Shown here: positions 1-7,775 of the stretch, in pieces
Layout of the letters: the number at the start of each line of letters is the position of its first letter
Numbering within the stretch: the stretch's first letter is position 1
Origin: Spirochaetota bacterium
GTDB taxonomy: Bacteria; Spirochaetota; UBA4802; UBA5550
Assembly: GCA_017999915.1 (NCBI GenBank)
Contig: JAGNKX010000019.1
Span: 1 to 64,000 of the forward strand
DNA: 64,000 nucleotides
Reading direction: 5' to 3'
Position numbers and translations under genes: made by a program
The notes under the pieces: model-generated
The model's database searches: none
The model's input: the letters and a program-made list of their open reading frames with translations, nothing else
What the model was told of the DNA's origin: nothing

Positions 1-128
1 GCTATATCAAGGAATTCCCGGTGGAGCGCCTCTACCGCGACGCGAAGCTGGGCGAGATCGGCGAGGGCACCTCGGAGATCCAGCGGGTGCTGATCGCCAA
101 GGATCTGATCAAGAAGTACGCATCGTAG
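1..128 (+). CDS. Acyl-CoA dehydrogenase, C-terminal end (partial)
   Basis: The last 41 residues of an acyl-CoA dehydrogenase, open at the left window edge and ending at TAG 126-128. It reads through ERLYRDAKLGEIGEGTSEIQ, the C-terminal signature of the family. The Glu of GEGTSE is at the position of the catalytic base that removes the alpha proton in short-chain acyl-CoA dehydrogenases. FAD-dependent oxidation of an acyl-CoA to the 2-enoyl-CoA is the expected reaction. It is followed by a MaoC-type hydratase, the next step in beta-oxidation, so the two probably form one operon. Substrate cannot be told from this fragment. A second acyl-CoA dehydrogenase with the same GEGTSE ending lies at 3809-4966. 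Confidence 0.92.
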   Translation, partial: YIKEFPVERLYRDAKLGEIGEGTSEIQRVLIAKDLIKKYAS

Positions 129-144
129 TAAGGGCGCGGCAGAA

Positions 145-166
145 GGGGCACGGCATGCCGTGCCCC
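145..166. repeat. 22-bp perfect palindrome between two acyl-CoA genes
   Basis: GGGGCACGGCA and its exact reverse complement TGCCGTGCCCC abut with no loop. It lies 17 bases after the dehydrogenase stop. No T-run follows, so it is more likely a partial terminator, an mRNA-stabilising stem or a repeat remnant than a clean terminator. Confidence 0.6.
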
Positions 167-201
167 AACGGAGCCGCGCTCCAACGGAGCCGCGCTCCAA
201 C
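165..201. repeat. 16-bp tandem repeat, two copies plus a partial third
   Basis: CCAACGGAGCCGCGCT occurs at 165-180 and 181-196, followed by a partial CCAAC at 197-201. It overlaps the end of the preceding palindrome and ends just before the ribosome binding site of the MaoC gene (AAGGAGACACAC). It is probably slippage-generated; no function is evident. Confidence 0.7.
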
Positions 202-221
202 CAACTAACAAGGAGACACAC

Positions 222-656
222 ATGGAATACGAACTCGGTAAATCATACGACGAAATCAACGTAGGGGACAAGGCGTCTTTTTCAAAGACCATCACGGAGA
301 CCGACATCGCGCTGTTCGCGGCCATAACCGGCGACTTCAACCCGATGCACATGAACGAGGAGTTTGCGAAGAAGACCCCGTTCAAGACACGGATAGCCCA
401 TGGCGGCCTGCCCCACGGCCTTATCGCGCCGGTCTGGGGAACGAAGCTTCCGGGCCTGGGCACCATAGCCCTGGAGATCAAGACCCGCTTCAAGGCTCCC
501 ACCTATCCGGGTGATACGATAACCGCTTCGACCGAGGTTATCGAGAAGCTCGAGGAGAGGAAGTGGCTCAGGATGAAGCTGACCTGGACGAACCAGAAAG
601 GCGAGATCGTGGGGACCGGCGAAGGCTTGGTGATGCCGCCCCCGAAATTGAAGTAA
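222..656 (+). CDS. MaoC-family (R)-specific enoyl-CoA hydratase
   Basis: A 144-residue single hot-dog domain, the length of PhaJ/MaoC hydratases. The hydratase motif is present: ITGDFNPMHMNEEFA (around residues 42-56), with Asp and His at the catalytic positions, followed by IAHGGLPHGL in place of the usual AHGML segment. Such enzymes add water to 2-enoyl-CoA to give (R)-3-hydroxyacyl-CoA. The start is set by AAGGAGACACAC directly upstream. It follows an acyl-CoA dehydrogenase and is closed by a strong terminator at 671-706, so the pair performs dehydrogenation then hydration. In other bacteria a MaoC protein of this kind can pair with a DUF35 protein such as the one at 3109. Substrate is not determined. 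Confidence 0.9.
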   Translation: MEYELGKSYDEINVGDKASFSKTITETDIALFAAITGDFNPMHMNEEFAKKTPFKTRIAHGGLPHGLIAPVWGTKLPGLGTIALEIKTRFKAPTYPGDTITASTEVIEKLEERKWLRMKLTWTNQKGEIVGTGEGLVMPPPKLK

Positions 657-670
657 TTTGAGTATATTCA

Positions 671-706
671 CACTGAAGGCGCGGTTTCGAAACCGCGCCT
701 TCAGTG
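671..706 (+). terminator. Rho-independent terminator after the MaoC gene
   Basis: A 36-bp perfect palindrome (arms CACTGAAGGCGCGGTTTC and its complement) 15 bases after the stop, followed by TTTGTTTT. It should end the dehydrogenase-MaoC transcript before the AT-rich regulatory region. Confidence 0.88.
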
Positions 707-711
707 TTTGT

Positions 712-1067
712 TTTCCTCATTTTAATCCCACCACAGCAAAATCCTCAAATCTGAGGACAATTCCTTTTTTTGTTCAAATTAAATCATACAAAAGAATCAA
801 TAAGTAATATATTTTTTAATAATTATTCCACATTTTGCTTGACTTGTTTTGTTAATATTTATTATTGGTAAATATTAACAATATATAAATAATTCTTATT
901 GGTAAATATTTATTATTTATTAAAGTTAAGTAACTTATTAATAATTGTTAACTCTATTCCTCCTCCGCATAGGGGAGCGGGGGAATAATTAGCGCAAAGT
1001 ATAATTTTAAAACAATGATCATTTTGCTCTATCGCATGAGAATGCTATAGCACTGTAGGAATATACG
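712..1067. promoter_or_regulatory. AT-rich regulatory region upstream of the XRE-cupin gene
   Basis: About 355 bases without a gene and much more AT-rich than its surroundings. It holds a perfect inverted repeat, GTTAATATTT (851-860) and AAATATTAAC (870-879), and a 15-bp direct repeat TTATTGGTAAATATT at 862-876 and 896-910, 34 bp apart. These look like operator sites and could be autoregulatory for the XRE protein that starts at 1068. No clear -35/-10 pair was assigned. Confidence 0.5.
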
Positions 1068-1607
1068 ATGAACCTTGGCTCTATTCTTAGAAAACACAGA
1101 AAAGAACAGAAATTGACCATGAAGGAAGTGGCGGAAAAGGCCCATATTTCCGAGGGCTTTTTGAGCCAGATAGAAAATAATGTAAACACTCCTTCAGTCG
1201 ATACACTGATGAATATATGCAGCGCCATGGGAGTCAATGCCGGCGATATCCTGAACCAGGTGGAACGTCAGGTCAAGTTTGTGGTGATACACAAAAGCGA
1301 CTGGAGTGATATCGACGTGCCCCAGTCCGGATTCGCGACAAAGAGGTTTTTTCCGCCGGACAGCCGTACCGTCATAGATACGGCCATCCTCGTCATAAAC
1401 CAGGGGAAGACGATCCCGGTGAGAAAGAACATCAGGAACAGCCAGGAGCTCCTGAGCGTCCTCAAGGGTAAAGTCGAGCTGGAGCTCGGCGACGAGAAGA
1501 TCATGCTCTCGGAAGGGGATTCGATCCATTACTGGTCCATACCGGGTAAGGAGATGATCTTCGGGAAAAGCCCGACCTCGGTTGTCGTTTGGGTGGGAAC
1601 CATATAA
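1068..1607 (+). CDS. XRE-family transcriptional regulator with C-terminal cupin domain
   Basis: 179 residues. Residues 1-60 form an XRE/lambda-Cro helix-turn-helix (LTMKEVAEKAHISEGFLSQI, the usual turn and recognition helix). Residues about 105-175 look like a cupin barrel (VLKGKVELELGDEKIMLSEG). This HTH-cupin arrangement is common in one-component regulators in which the cupin senses a small metabolite. It sits between two acyl-CoA gene groups in the same orientation and is followed after 51 bases by the thiolase-fold gene. It therefore probably controls the acyl-CoA module, with possible operators in the AT-rich region at 851-910. Ligand unknown. Start supported by AGGAATATACG before ATG. 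Confidence 0.88.
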   Translation: MNLGSILRKHRKEQKLTMKEVAEKAHISEGFLSQIENNVNTPSVDTLMNICSAMGVNAGDILNQVERQVKFVVIHKSDWSDIDVPQSGFATKRFFPPDSRTVIDTAILVINQGKTIPVRKNIRNSQELLSVLKGKVELELGDEKIMLSEGDSIHYWSIPGKEMIFGKSPTSVVVWVGTI

Positions 1608-1658
1608 AGGCATCACATAAAAGATTATATAAAGATTTTAAAAAGAGGTGTTTCGTTT

Positions 1659-3095
1659 ATGATTAAATTCAGTGACAAACAATTGGCAACTCCGAAACTG
1701 ATGAGGCCGGTGTACCTTGTTACAGCCGGACAGTCAAAGTTCGACAGGGCCTTTCCGGAGAAGAGAACGGAAGAGCTCTGCGTCGATGCCCTGGTTCAGG
1801 CGGCAGAGATGATCAATATGTCCCCGGCTGAACTGAAGAGCTATATCCACACATGCTATTACGGCCACTTTGCCGATCACTTCGGCGATCAGCTTCTCGG
1901 CGAATCCGTCATTCATGACCGGCTCGGCCTGGACCCACTGGGAAACGTCGGCGTGAAAACCGGCGGCGCGACCGGTGGCTCGACCCTATGGGAAGGCCTG
2001 AAGGCAGTAGCGTCCGGATACTCCAACTGCGTGCTCTGCATGGGCTGGGAGCGGATGGACGAAGTCCCCACGGACGAAGGAAACTTCTACATTTCCTGCG
2101 CTGCCGACAAGGACTGGGAAGGTCCCCTGGGGCACATCTACACCGGGTACTATGCGGTCATGGCGCAGAAATACTGGCAGGTTTTCGGCAAGGAACAGGA
2201 TTCCTTCCGGAAGACCATGGCGGAGATCGCGGTCAAGCACCACGGCTATGCGCGCATGAATCCCTACGCGCACGCCCCGATGAAGATCACTGTGGAAGAC
2301 GTCCTCAAGTCACCGGTGGTGGCATATCCCCTGCGCGCCCTTGACTGCTGCGTCATGAGCGTCGGCGCGGCCTGCGGCATCCTGTGTGATGAAGAGACAG
2401 CGATGAAGTTGTCCAAGAATTCACCCCACAAGCCGCTCCGGATATGGGTCACCGCTGGTTCTCACACCCTTCGTCCCGCGGACCGGCGCGACATGGAGAT
2501 CCCGCTCCTGCCGAACGAGAGCAAGGACCAGTACAAGAACTTCGCGAAGGAGTTCCCCGGCGGCGAGCGCTATCCTGGCTTCACCGGCTTCCTCGCGGCC
2601 CGCATGGCCGCCTATTACGCCTACAACCAGGTCGGTATCAAGGACCCGACCGAGGACCTCGACGTCATCGAGCTCCACGACGCCTTCACCATCAGCGATA
2701 TACAGACTTATGAAGACATCGGACTGCGTCCCTACGGCCATGGCCGCGACTATGTCGAGTCGGGAGACTGCTATCACACGAATCCGAAGACCGGTAAGCC
2801 GGGCAAGCTGCCCTCGAACCTTTCCGGCGGACTCATCGGATGCATGCACTCGGTCGGCGCGACCGGCATCATGCAGGTATTCGAAATCGCGTGCCACATC
2901 TGGAACAGATGGGCCGAGATCCATGGAGACGAGAAGCGGTGGAAGGCCTTCGGCCGCCAGAAGCCGTCGGATTGGACCGACCTCCAGGTAAAGGGCGCCA
3001 AGCGGGCCCTGGCCATCAGCCACGCCGGCGTCGGTTCGCACGTAACATGTACGATCCTGCAGGATCCGGACAATCTCATTAAAAAGGACGCGTAG
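1659..3095 (+). CDS. Thiolase-fold (SCP2-type) protein lacking the nucleophilic cysteine
   Basis: 478 residues, a thiolase-superfamily protein nearest to SCP2-like/lipid-transfer thiolases. Conserved thiolase landmarks are present: CVLCMGWERM after the N-terminal half, ELHDAFTI, and HSVGATGIMQ, equivalent to the HPxGATG histidine loop. Where thiolases carry the acyl-accepting Cys (NxxC-[AS]-[ST]-G), this protein has KTGGATGG, placing Gly103 (bases 1965-1967) at the Cys position. Claisen-type thiolysis by the usual mechanism is therefore unlikely. Known Cys-less relatives include the Ltp2-type aldolases of steroid side-chain degradation, which cleave a 3-hydroxyacyl-CoA by retro-aldol chemistry and need a DUF35 partner. 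Such a partner follows after 13 bases. Inference: a CoA-ester lyase rather than a thiolase. Start chosen at ATG after AGAGGTG. Confidence 0.85.
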   Translation: MIKFSDKQLATPKLMRPVYLVTAGQSKFDRAFPEKRTEELCVDALVQAAEMINMSPAELKSYIHTCYYGHFADHFGDQLLGESVIHDRLGLDPLGNVGVKTGGATGGSTLWEGLKAVASGYSNCVLCMGWERMDEVPTDEGNFYISCAADKDWEGPLGHIYTGYYAVMAQKYWQVFGKEQDSFRKTMAEIAVKHHGYARMNPYAHAPMKITVEDVLKSPVVAYPLRALDCCVMSVGAACGILCDEETAMKLSKNSPHKPLRIWVTAGSHTLRPADRRDMEIPLLPNESKDQYKNFAKEFPGGERYPGFTGFLAARMAAYYAYNQVGIKDPTEDLDVIELHDAFTISDIQTYEDIGLRPYGHGRDYVESGDCYHTNPKTGKPGKLPSNLSGGLIGCMHSVGATGIMQVFEIACHIWNRWAEIHGDEKRWKAFGRQKPSDWTDLQVKGAKRALAISHAGVGSHVTCTILQDPDNLIKKDA

Positions 3096-3108
3096 AGGAG
3101 GAATAATT

Positions 3109-3699
3109 ATGAGCCAGATAGGACAAGTATCCGTCAAGAACGGACAGTATAAAATCAAAGGTGACTTTCACCATCTTGAGCTGGGACAGCCGATCCGCAG
3201 CGCGGACGAAAATTGGAAGCTGGTCGGAATCACCAACCCGCGGCAGCTGACGCACATGCACTCCTATGGTGGGGAAGCGCTGTTTTTCGAGTCCCTGAGC
3301 CAGGGAAAACTGATGGCGACCCGGTGCGACAATCCCAAGTGCGAAACCAAAGGTTCCATCTACCAGCCCTTCAGGATCCACTGCCCGGATTGCCTGGCGA
3401 AGATGACGCCGATCGACATGACCGACATAGCGAAGAAAACCGCGAAAGTCCACACCTTCATGGTGTGCGAGCGCTCCGGGGCCTTCAACTTCCTGGACAA
3501 GCCGATCAAGTTCATCAACATCGAATTCGAGGGAGTCGTAACGATCCTGATGAGCTACCTAGCGGTGGGCGAACCGAAGATGGGGATGAAGGTCGTTCCC
3601 TGCTTCAAACGCCAGGACCCCACTTTTACGATTCTCGATCTCTGCTTTGTTCCCGAAGGGACGAAGGCGGATCAATTGCCGAGAGGTTTTTCTTTCTAA
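3109..3699 (+). CDS. DUF35 Zn-ribbon/OB-fold acyl-CoA-binding partner protein
   Basis: 196 residues. The central part carries a rubredoxin-like zinc ribbon (CDNPKC at about 88-93 and HCPDCLAKM at about 109-117). The C-terminal half has the OB-fold beta pattern (AKVHTFMVCER, NIEFEGVVTILMSYL). Proteins of this DUF35/ChsH2-like family bind the CoA moiety and form obligate complexes with thiolase-fold enzymes, for example in archaeal HMG-CoA synthesis and in steroid side-chain aldolases. Here it lies 13 bases after the Cys-less thiolase-fold gene with its own strong GAGGAGG site, so a 1:1 complex is the natural reading. A GCAA-loop terminator-like hairpin follows. Confidence 0.86.
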   Translation: MSQIGQVSVKNGQYKIKGDFHHLELGQPIRSADENWKLVGITNPRQLTHMHSYGGEALFFESLSQGKLMATRCDNPKCETKGSIYQPFRIHCPDCLAKMTPIDMTDIAKKTAKVHTFMVCERSGAFNFLDKPIKFINIEFEGVVTILMSYLAVGEPKMGMKVVPCFKRQDPTFTILDLCFVPEGTKADQLPRGFSF

Positions 3700-3742
3700 C
3701 GACGAGACCTCCATTCCCCATAGGGGGGAAGTGAGCGTGGTG

Positions 3743-3770
3743 CCCCGGGCTTCCGCAAGGAAGCCCGGGG
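3743..3770 (+). terminator. GC-rich hairpin with GCAA tetraloop between DUF35 and dehydrogenase genes
   Basis: A 12-bp perfect stem (CCCCGGGCTTCC with GGAAGCCCGGGG) closed by GCAA, a GNRA-type loop, then AAACCTTATTTT. The downstream T content is modest, so it may attenuate rather than fully terminate before the dehydrogenase at 3809. Confidence 0.65.
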
Positions 3771-3808
3771 AAACCTTATTTTAAGATGGGAATAGTTGGA
3801 GGATAACA

Positions 3809-4966
3809 ATGGATTTTTGGTTGAACGATGAACAAAAAATGCTCCGTTACAATGTCAGGGAATTTGCCGAGAAGGAGATTAAACCCAAGGCGCAGGAGCT
3901 TGATGAGAAAGAGGAATTCTCATATGATATAACGAAGAAAATGGCAGAGCTGGGCCTCTTCGGGATCTATGTCCCTGATAAATGGGGCGGCGCCGGCATG
4001 GATTACCTGTCATATTGCGTGGCCGTCGAGGAGATATGCCGCATAGACGGATCTCACGGCGCGACAGTTGCAGCGGCCAACTCTCTCGGCATCGGCCCGA
4101 TTTATTATTATGGCAGCGACAAGCAGAAAGAAGAGTGGCTCCCCAGGCTTTGCAAGGGAGAGATACTGGCTTCCTTTGGCCTTACCGAGCCTGAAGCCGG
4201 GTCCGATGCAGGCGCCAGCAAGACCAACGCTAAGCTCGATAAGGGAGAGTGGGTCATCAATGGGAGCAAAATATTTATAACAAACTCTACCAATAAGATG
4301 GCGGGAATATGCACGGTCCAGGCCATTACCGGGAAAAAGTCGGATGGAAAGAACGAGGTCTCCTGCATCCTGGTGCCCAACGGAACGAAGGGTTACACCC
4401 AGAAAAAAATGACGAAAAAAATGATGTGGCGCGCCTCGGACACGGGGGAGCTCTATTTCGACGACTGCCGTGTTCCCGAGGAAAACCTTCTGGGCAAGAG
4501 GGGCGAAGGATTCCACCAGATGCTCCAGACCCTGGACAACGGGCGCCTGGCCATCGCGGCCATGGGACTGGGCGGGGCCCAGGGGGCCTATGAGCTTGCC
4601 ATGAAGTACGCGAAGGAGCGGAAACAGTTCGGCAAGCCCATATCCACCTTCCAGGTCAATGCCTTCAAGCTGGCCGATATGGCAACGGAGATAGAGGCTG
4701 CCCGCAATCTCCTATACAAGGCCTGCTACCTGAAAGACCAGAAAAAACCGTTCGGCAAGGAAGCGGCCATGGCGAAACTGTATTGCTCAGAGGTGATGGG
4801 CAGGGTCGTGGACGAGGCGGTGCAGCTCCATGGCGGATACGGACTTATGAAGGAATACAATATCGAGCGCTTTTACCGCGATTACAAGCTCCTCACCATC
4901 GGCGAGGGCACGTCGGAAGTTCAGCGCATCGTTATTTCGCGGAAGATAGGATGCTATGACGATTAA
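3809..4966 (+). CDS. Acyl-CoA dehydrogenase
   Basis: 385 residues, full length for the short/medium-chain family. The N-terminal helical domain starts DFWLNDEQKMLRYNVREFAE. The FAD-binding middle segment is seen as FGLTEPEAGSDA, and the C-terminal bundle carries GRLAIAAMGLGGAQGAYE and VQLHGGYGLMKEYNIERFYR. GEGTSEVQR near the end supplies the catalytic Glu. It transfers two electrons to FAD and on to an electron-transfer flavoprotein, giving 2-enoyl-CoA. GGAGGATAACA sets the start. It lies downstream of the Cys-less thiolase-fold and DUF35 genes and resembles the dehydrogenase fragment at 1-128. Two dehydrogenases could act separately or as a heteromer, as in ChsE1-ChsE2; the sequence alone does not decide. 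Confidence 0.93.
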   Translation: MDFWLNDEQKMLRYNVREFAEKEIKPKAQELDEKEEFSYDITKKMAELGLFGIYVPDKWGGAGMDYLSYCVAVEEICRIDGSHGATVAAANSLGIGPIYYYGSDKQKEEWLPRLCKGEILASFGLTEPEAGSDAGASKTNAKLDKGEWVINGSKIFITNSTNKMAGICTVQAITGKKSDGKNEVSCILVPNGTKGYTQKKMTKKMMWRASDTGELYFDDCRVPEENLLGKRGEGFHQMLQTLDNGRLAIAAMGLGGAQGAYELAMKYAKERKQFGKPISTFQVNAFKLADMATEIEAARNLLYKACYLKDQKKPFGKEAAMAKLYCSEVMGRVVDEAVQLHGGYGLMKEYNIERFYRDYKLLTIGEGTSEVQRIVISRKIGCYDD

Positions 4967-5046
4967 ACAGGGGATAGGGTCCCGTGACCCTTTCCGCTGT
5001 TGTAGTTGTTTGGATACTTAAAGCTAAAATGAACCTCTTTTACAGG

Positions 5047-5077
5047 TATGGCGCGCTTGTCGCGCCATATTTTTTTT
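5047..5077 (+). terminator. Rho-independent terminator after the dehydrogenase
   Basis: TATGGCGCG, a 5-base loop, CGCGCCATA, then eight T. It ends the rightward acyl-CoA transcript; the convergent antiporter gene ends at 5110. Confidence 0.85.
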
Positions 5078-5109
5078 CCGCCCGGCCGGGCACCATTGGG
5101 CGAAGCCAG

Positions 5110-6975
5110 CTACTGTTTGCTATTTTTGCTCGGTCCCGTTTCCCAGGCGTGGTCATTGATGGCGGGGTTCGCTTCCCTGTCGTTGGTCAGCAACTGCTCC
5201 TGTAACCGGATCTGCTCCCTCGCGTTTGAAATGTAAGTCGTTTTGTCATGGCAGTGGGGTGCCAGGATGATGATCGACGCCTCGTCGTATTTGATGAAGT
5301 TCTGCCCGGCCCTTACGGCGCTGTATCTTCTGTGCCCCAGCTTCACCAGGGCGTCGACGCCGAGGCGCACGGCGGTATCCAGGTAATCGCGGTACACGCC
5401 GTCGACGCAGGACTCGACCAGTTCATAGGCGTCCTGGCGGTTTTTTACCCTGGCCATGACGGACAGGCCGGGAAAATGCTTACGGATGCTGTCTATCAGG
5501 GCGGAATTCGATTCATGGTCCGTCAGGGTGGTTATGAACATGTCTGCGTCTTCGGCGCCTGCCGATTTCAGTATGTCAAGCCGTGTCGCGTCACCGTAAA
5601 ATACCCTGAATCCCATCTTCCGGAGAAGATCCACGCGGTCCGAATCGTTATCGAGGATGGTCGCGTCAACGCCGTTCGCCCTGAGAAAGCGGCCCACGGT
5701 GCTTCCGAAATCGCCGAATCCGGCAATGATGACCCTGTGCCGGGCGTCTATCGCGTCTGGCTGCTTCGCTTCCCTCTCGGGGGTGCCAAACCAGGGAAGG
5801 ATGAAGCGCTCGCCGGCGAAGAGGAGCAGGGGTGTGACGGTCATGGTCATCGCCGTCACGGCCATCATTATTTCGGTCCAGTCCCGGGGAAGTATGTTCA
5901 GCTGGCCCATGAAGGAGAAGAGGACGAAGGCGAACTCGCCTATCTGTGAAAGACCCAGGGTAAAGATGAGATTCTGGTCCAGGGAGAGCCTGAATATCCT
6001 GCCGGCGGCGAAGAGCACCAGGGCCTTTATGAGGACGGCGGCGCCGACGAGGGTGAAGATCAGGGCCGGAGACCCTGTTATGAGCCCGAAATTGATGGAG
6101 GCCCCCACCGATATGAAGAAGAGACCCAGCAGGAGGCCCTTGAAGGGCTCGATGTCGCTTTCCAGCTCATGGCGGAACTCGCTGTTGGCGAGGACCACCC
6201 CGGCGAGGAACGTGCCGAGGGCGGGGCTGAGTCCCACCAGGTTCATGAGAAAGGCGGTGGCGACGACAATCAGGAGCGCGGAGGCGGTGAATATCTCCCT
6301 CAGGTGAGCCCTGGCGATGAGGCGGAGAAGGGGGACTATCACATAACGGCCGCCGAGGACCACCAGGGCTCCCGCCCCGAGGACCGCCGTCGTCTGGAGC
6401 CAGCCGGGGAGGCCTTCGAGTACCGATCCGTTGTGTCCCGCCCCATTGCCGGCCGGTGACACGGCAAGAAGGGGCAGCAGCGCGAGGATGGGTATGACGG
6501 ACATGTCCTGGAAGAGCAGCACGGAAAAGGAGCTTCTGCCGGCGCTGGTTTCGGAGAGGCCTTTTTCTTTCAGGGACTGGAGGACGATGGCGGTCGACGA
6601 CATGGAAACGGCCAATCCCGCGGCGATAGCCGGTTTCAGGTCGAATCCGGCCAGGATAAGTCCGGCCGCCGCCAGCGCCGCGGTGGCCATGACCTGGATG
6701 GTGCCCATCCCGACGATAATATTGCGCATGCGCCAGAAATGGGAAGGCTCCAGCTCGAGGCCGATCAGGAACAGCATCATGACGACGCCGAATTCCGCGA
6801 AGTGAAGCACGTCCTGGCGCTCAGTGCCGACAAAGCCGAGGAAGAAGGGGCCGATGATCATCCCGGCTATGAGGTAGCCGAGGACGGACCCCATGCCGAG
6901 CCGCTTCGCCACCGGCACAAAGATGATGGCGGCGGTGAGATATATGAGAGCCTGTGGAAGAAATCCCTGTGTCAT
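5110..6975 (-). CDS. CPA2 monovalent cation:proton antiporter with TrkA-N/RCK domain (Kef type)
   Basis: 621 residues. The N-terminal 390 residues are an antiporter membrane domain of about 12 hydrophobic segments, with the typical LIGLELEPSHFWRM and GTFLAGVVLANSEFRHEL signatures. After about residue 395 a Rossmann nucleotide-binding RCK (TrkA-N) domain begins with VIIAGFGDFGSTVGRFL and continues to an acidic DNDSDRVD. KefB/KefC use this architecture to exchange K+ for H+ under control of glutathione adducts and NAD. The gene begins inside the stop codon of the flavodoxin-like gene at 6972, a 4-base overlap, matching the kefF-kefC or kefG-kefB pairs. The short tail after the RCK domain may affect gating. 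Confidence 0.9.
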   Translation of the reverse strand: MTQGFLPQALIYLTAAIIFVPVAKRLGMGSVLGYLIAGMIIGPFFLGFVGTERQDVLHFAEFGVVMMLFLIGLELEPSHFWRMRNIIVGMGTIQVMATAALAAAGLILAGFDLKPAIAAGLAVSMSSTAIVLQSLKEKGLSETSAGRSSFSVLLFQDMSVIPILALLPLLAVSPAGNGAGHNGSVLEGLPGWLQTTAVLGAGALVVLGGRYVIVPLLRLIARAHLREIFTASALLIVVATAFLMNLVGLSPALGTFLAGVVLANSEFRHELESDIEPFKGLLLGLFFISVGASINFGLITGSPALIFTLVGAAVLIKALVLFAAGRIFRLSLDQNLIFTLGLSQIGEFAFVLFSFMGQLNILPRDWTEIMMAVTAMTMTVTPLLLFAGERFILPWFGTPEREAKQPDAIDARHRVIIAGFGDFGSTVGRFLRANGVDATILDNDSDRVDLLRKMGFRVFYGDATRLDILKSAGAEDADMFITTLTDHESNSALIDSIRKHFPGLSVMARVKNRQDAYELVESCVDGVYRDYLDTAVRLGVDALVKLGHRRYSAVRAGQNFIKYDEASIIILAPHCHDKTTYISNAREQIRLQEQLLTNDREANPAINDHAWETGPSKNSKQ

Positions 6976-7583
6976 GTTCGTTCTTCTCCCCGTTGTGAGG
7001 CGATGAGATCGTTGAGATAGTCGCAGCCGGACAGCTCTTCCGGGCTGAATGCCCCGGCGGAAAGGCCTTCGAGAAGCGTACTATAATCGGCGGCTGCGGA
7101 GGCAAGCTCTTCCGCCGTAATGCGGTAGGTCCCCTGAACGGTGAACGGCGGCAGGTAGGTCATGTTGCAGAGGAGGGACGTCTGCTCAAAGGGGATGAGC
7201 AGTTCCCTGAGGGTAAATCCGCCCGAGCCAGCCTTCCGGAAGGTCTGGCGGGAGGCGCCCGAGGTCACCACGTTGAACGACACTTTTCCCCGCAGGCGCG
7301 TGCCGTCGGGGCCGTGGGCCCAGCCGAATTCGAGGACCATGTCTATCCATTGCTTGATGATGGGCGGGGCGCTGTACATGTACAGGGGGTGGTGCCAGAT
7401 CACGATGTCGTGTTCCATAAGCAGGCTTTTTTCAGCCTCGATGTCGATATTAAAGTCCGGGTACAGCTCGTACAGGTCCCTGATGGTGATGAAGCTTTTC
7501 CCCTTCAGGGGAGCGAGGAGAGCCCTGCTTATCCGTGATTTTTCAAATCGGGGATGGGCGAAAAGCAGCAGAATCCGTTTCAT
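6972..7583 (-). CDS. KefF/KefG-type NAD(P)H oxidoreductase, flavodoxin-like
   Basis: 203 residues of the flavodoxin-like NAD(P)H:quinone oxidoreductase family. It opens with RILLLFAHPRFEKSRISRAL, the FMN phosphate-binding region. HHPLYMYSAPPIIKQWID and GWAHGPDGTRLRGK are typical of the KefF/KefG branch. These proteins bind the cytoplasmic domain of Kef antiporters and are needed for full activity. Translation is coupled to the antiporter by the ATGA overlap at 6972-6975, which supports a functional pair. Whether glutathione is the ligand in this organism is not shown. Confidence 0.87.
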   Translation of the reverse strand: MKRILLLFAHPRFEKSRISRALLAPLKGKSFITIRDLYELYPDFNIDIEAEKSLLMEHDIVIWHHPLYMYSAPPIIKQWIDMVLEFGWAHGPDGTRLRGKVSFNVVTSGASRQTFRKAGSGGFTLRELLIPFEQTSLLCNMTYLPPFTVQGTYRITAEELASAAADYSTLLEGLSAGAFSPEELSGCDYLNDLIASQRGEERT

Positions 7584-7717
7584 TGTTTTAGCAAAAGGGA
7601 TGGAGTGTCACGGCGTCAAACATTTTTTCCACCGGCGCCGATGGCGGCGTCCATTCCTCAATCTCGCTGATATGCCGGATGGAATGGTATCTCATGTTCC
7701 TGTCAGCCATTGCCGAT

Positions 7718-7755
7718 TACTATCGGCGCCGGGTTGCACACTGGCACCGATAGTA
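7718..7755. repeat. Imperfect inverted repeat related to the CCGATA..TATCGG family
   Basis: TACTATCGGCGCC at 7718-7730 pairs with GGCACCGATAGTA at 7743-7755 with one mismatch over 13 bp. It lies between the leftward Kef operon and the 3' end of the first barrel gene. The arms share CCGATA/TATCGG and CTGGCACCG with the repeats at 47333-47393. It may act as a terminator-like stem for the leftward gene at 7776. Confidence 0.55.
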
Positions 7756-7775
7756 TCATTTCACTTCTATTATTG

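Noticed and set aside
165-201. Possible CRISPR-like array
   Set aside because: Units are contiguous 16-mers without spacers. The 44-bp period pair at 47333 also has only two copies and no cas genes are present.
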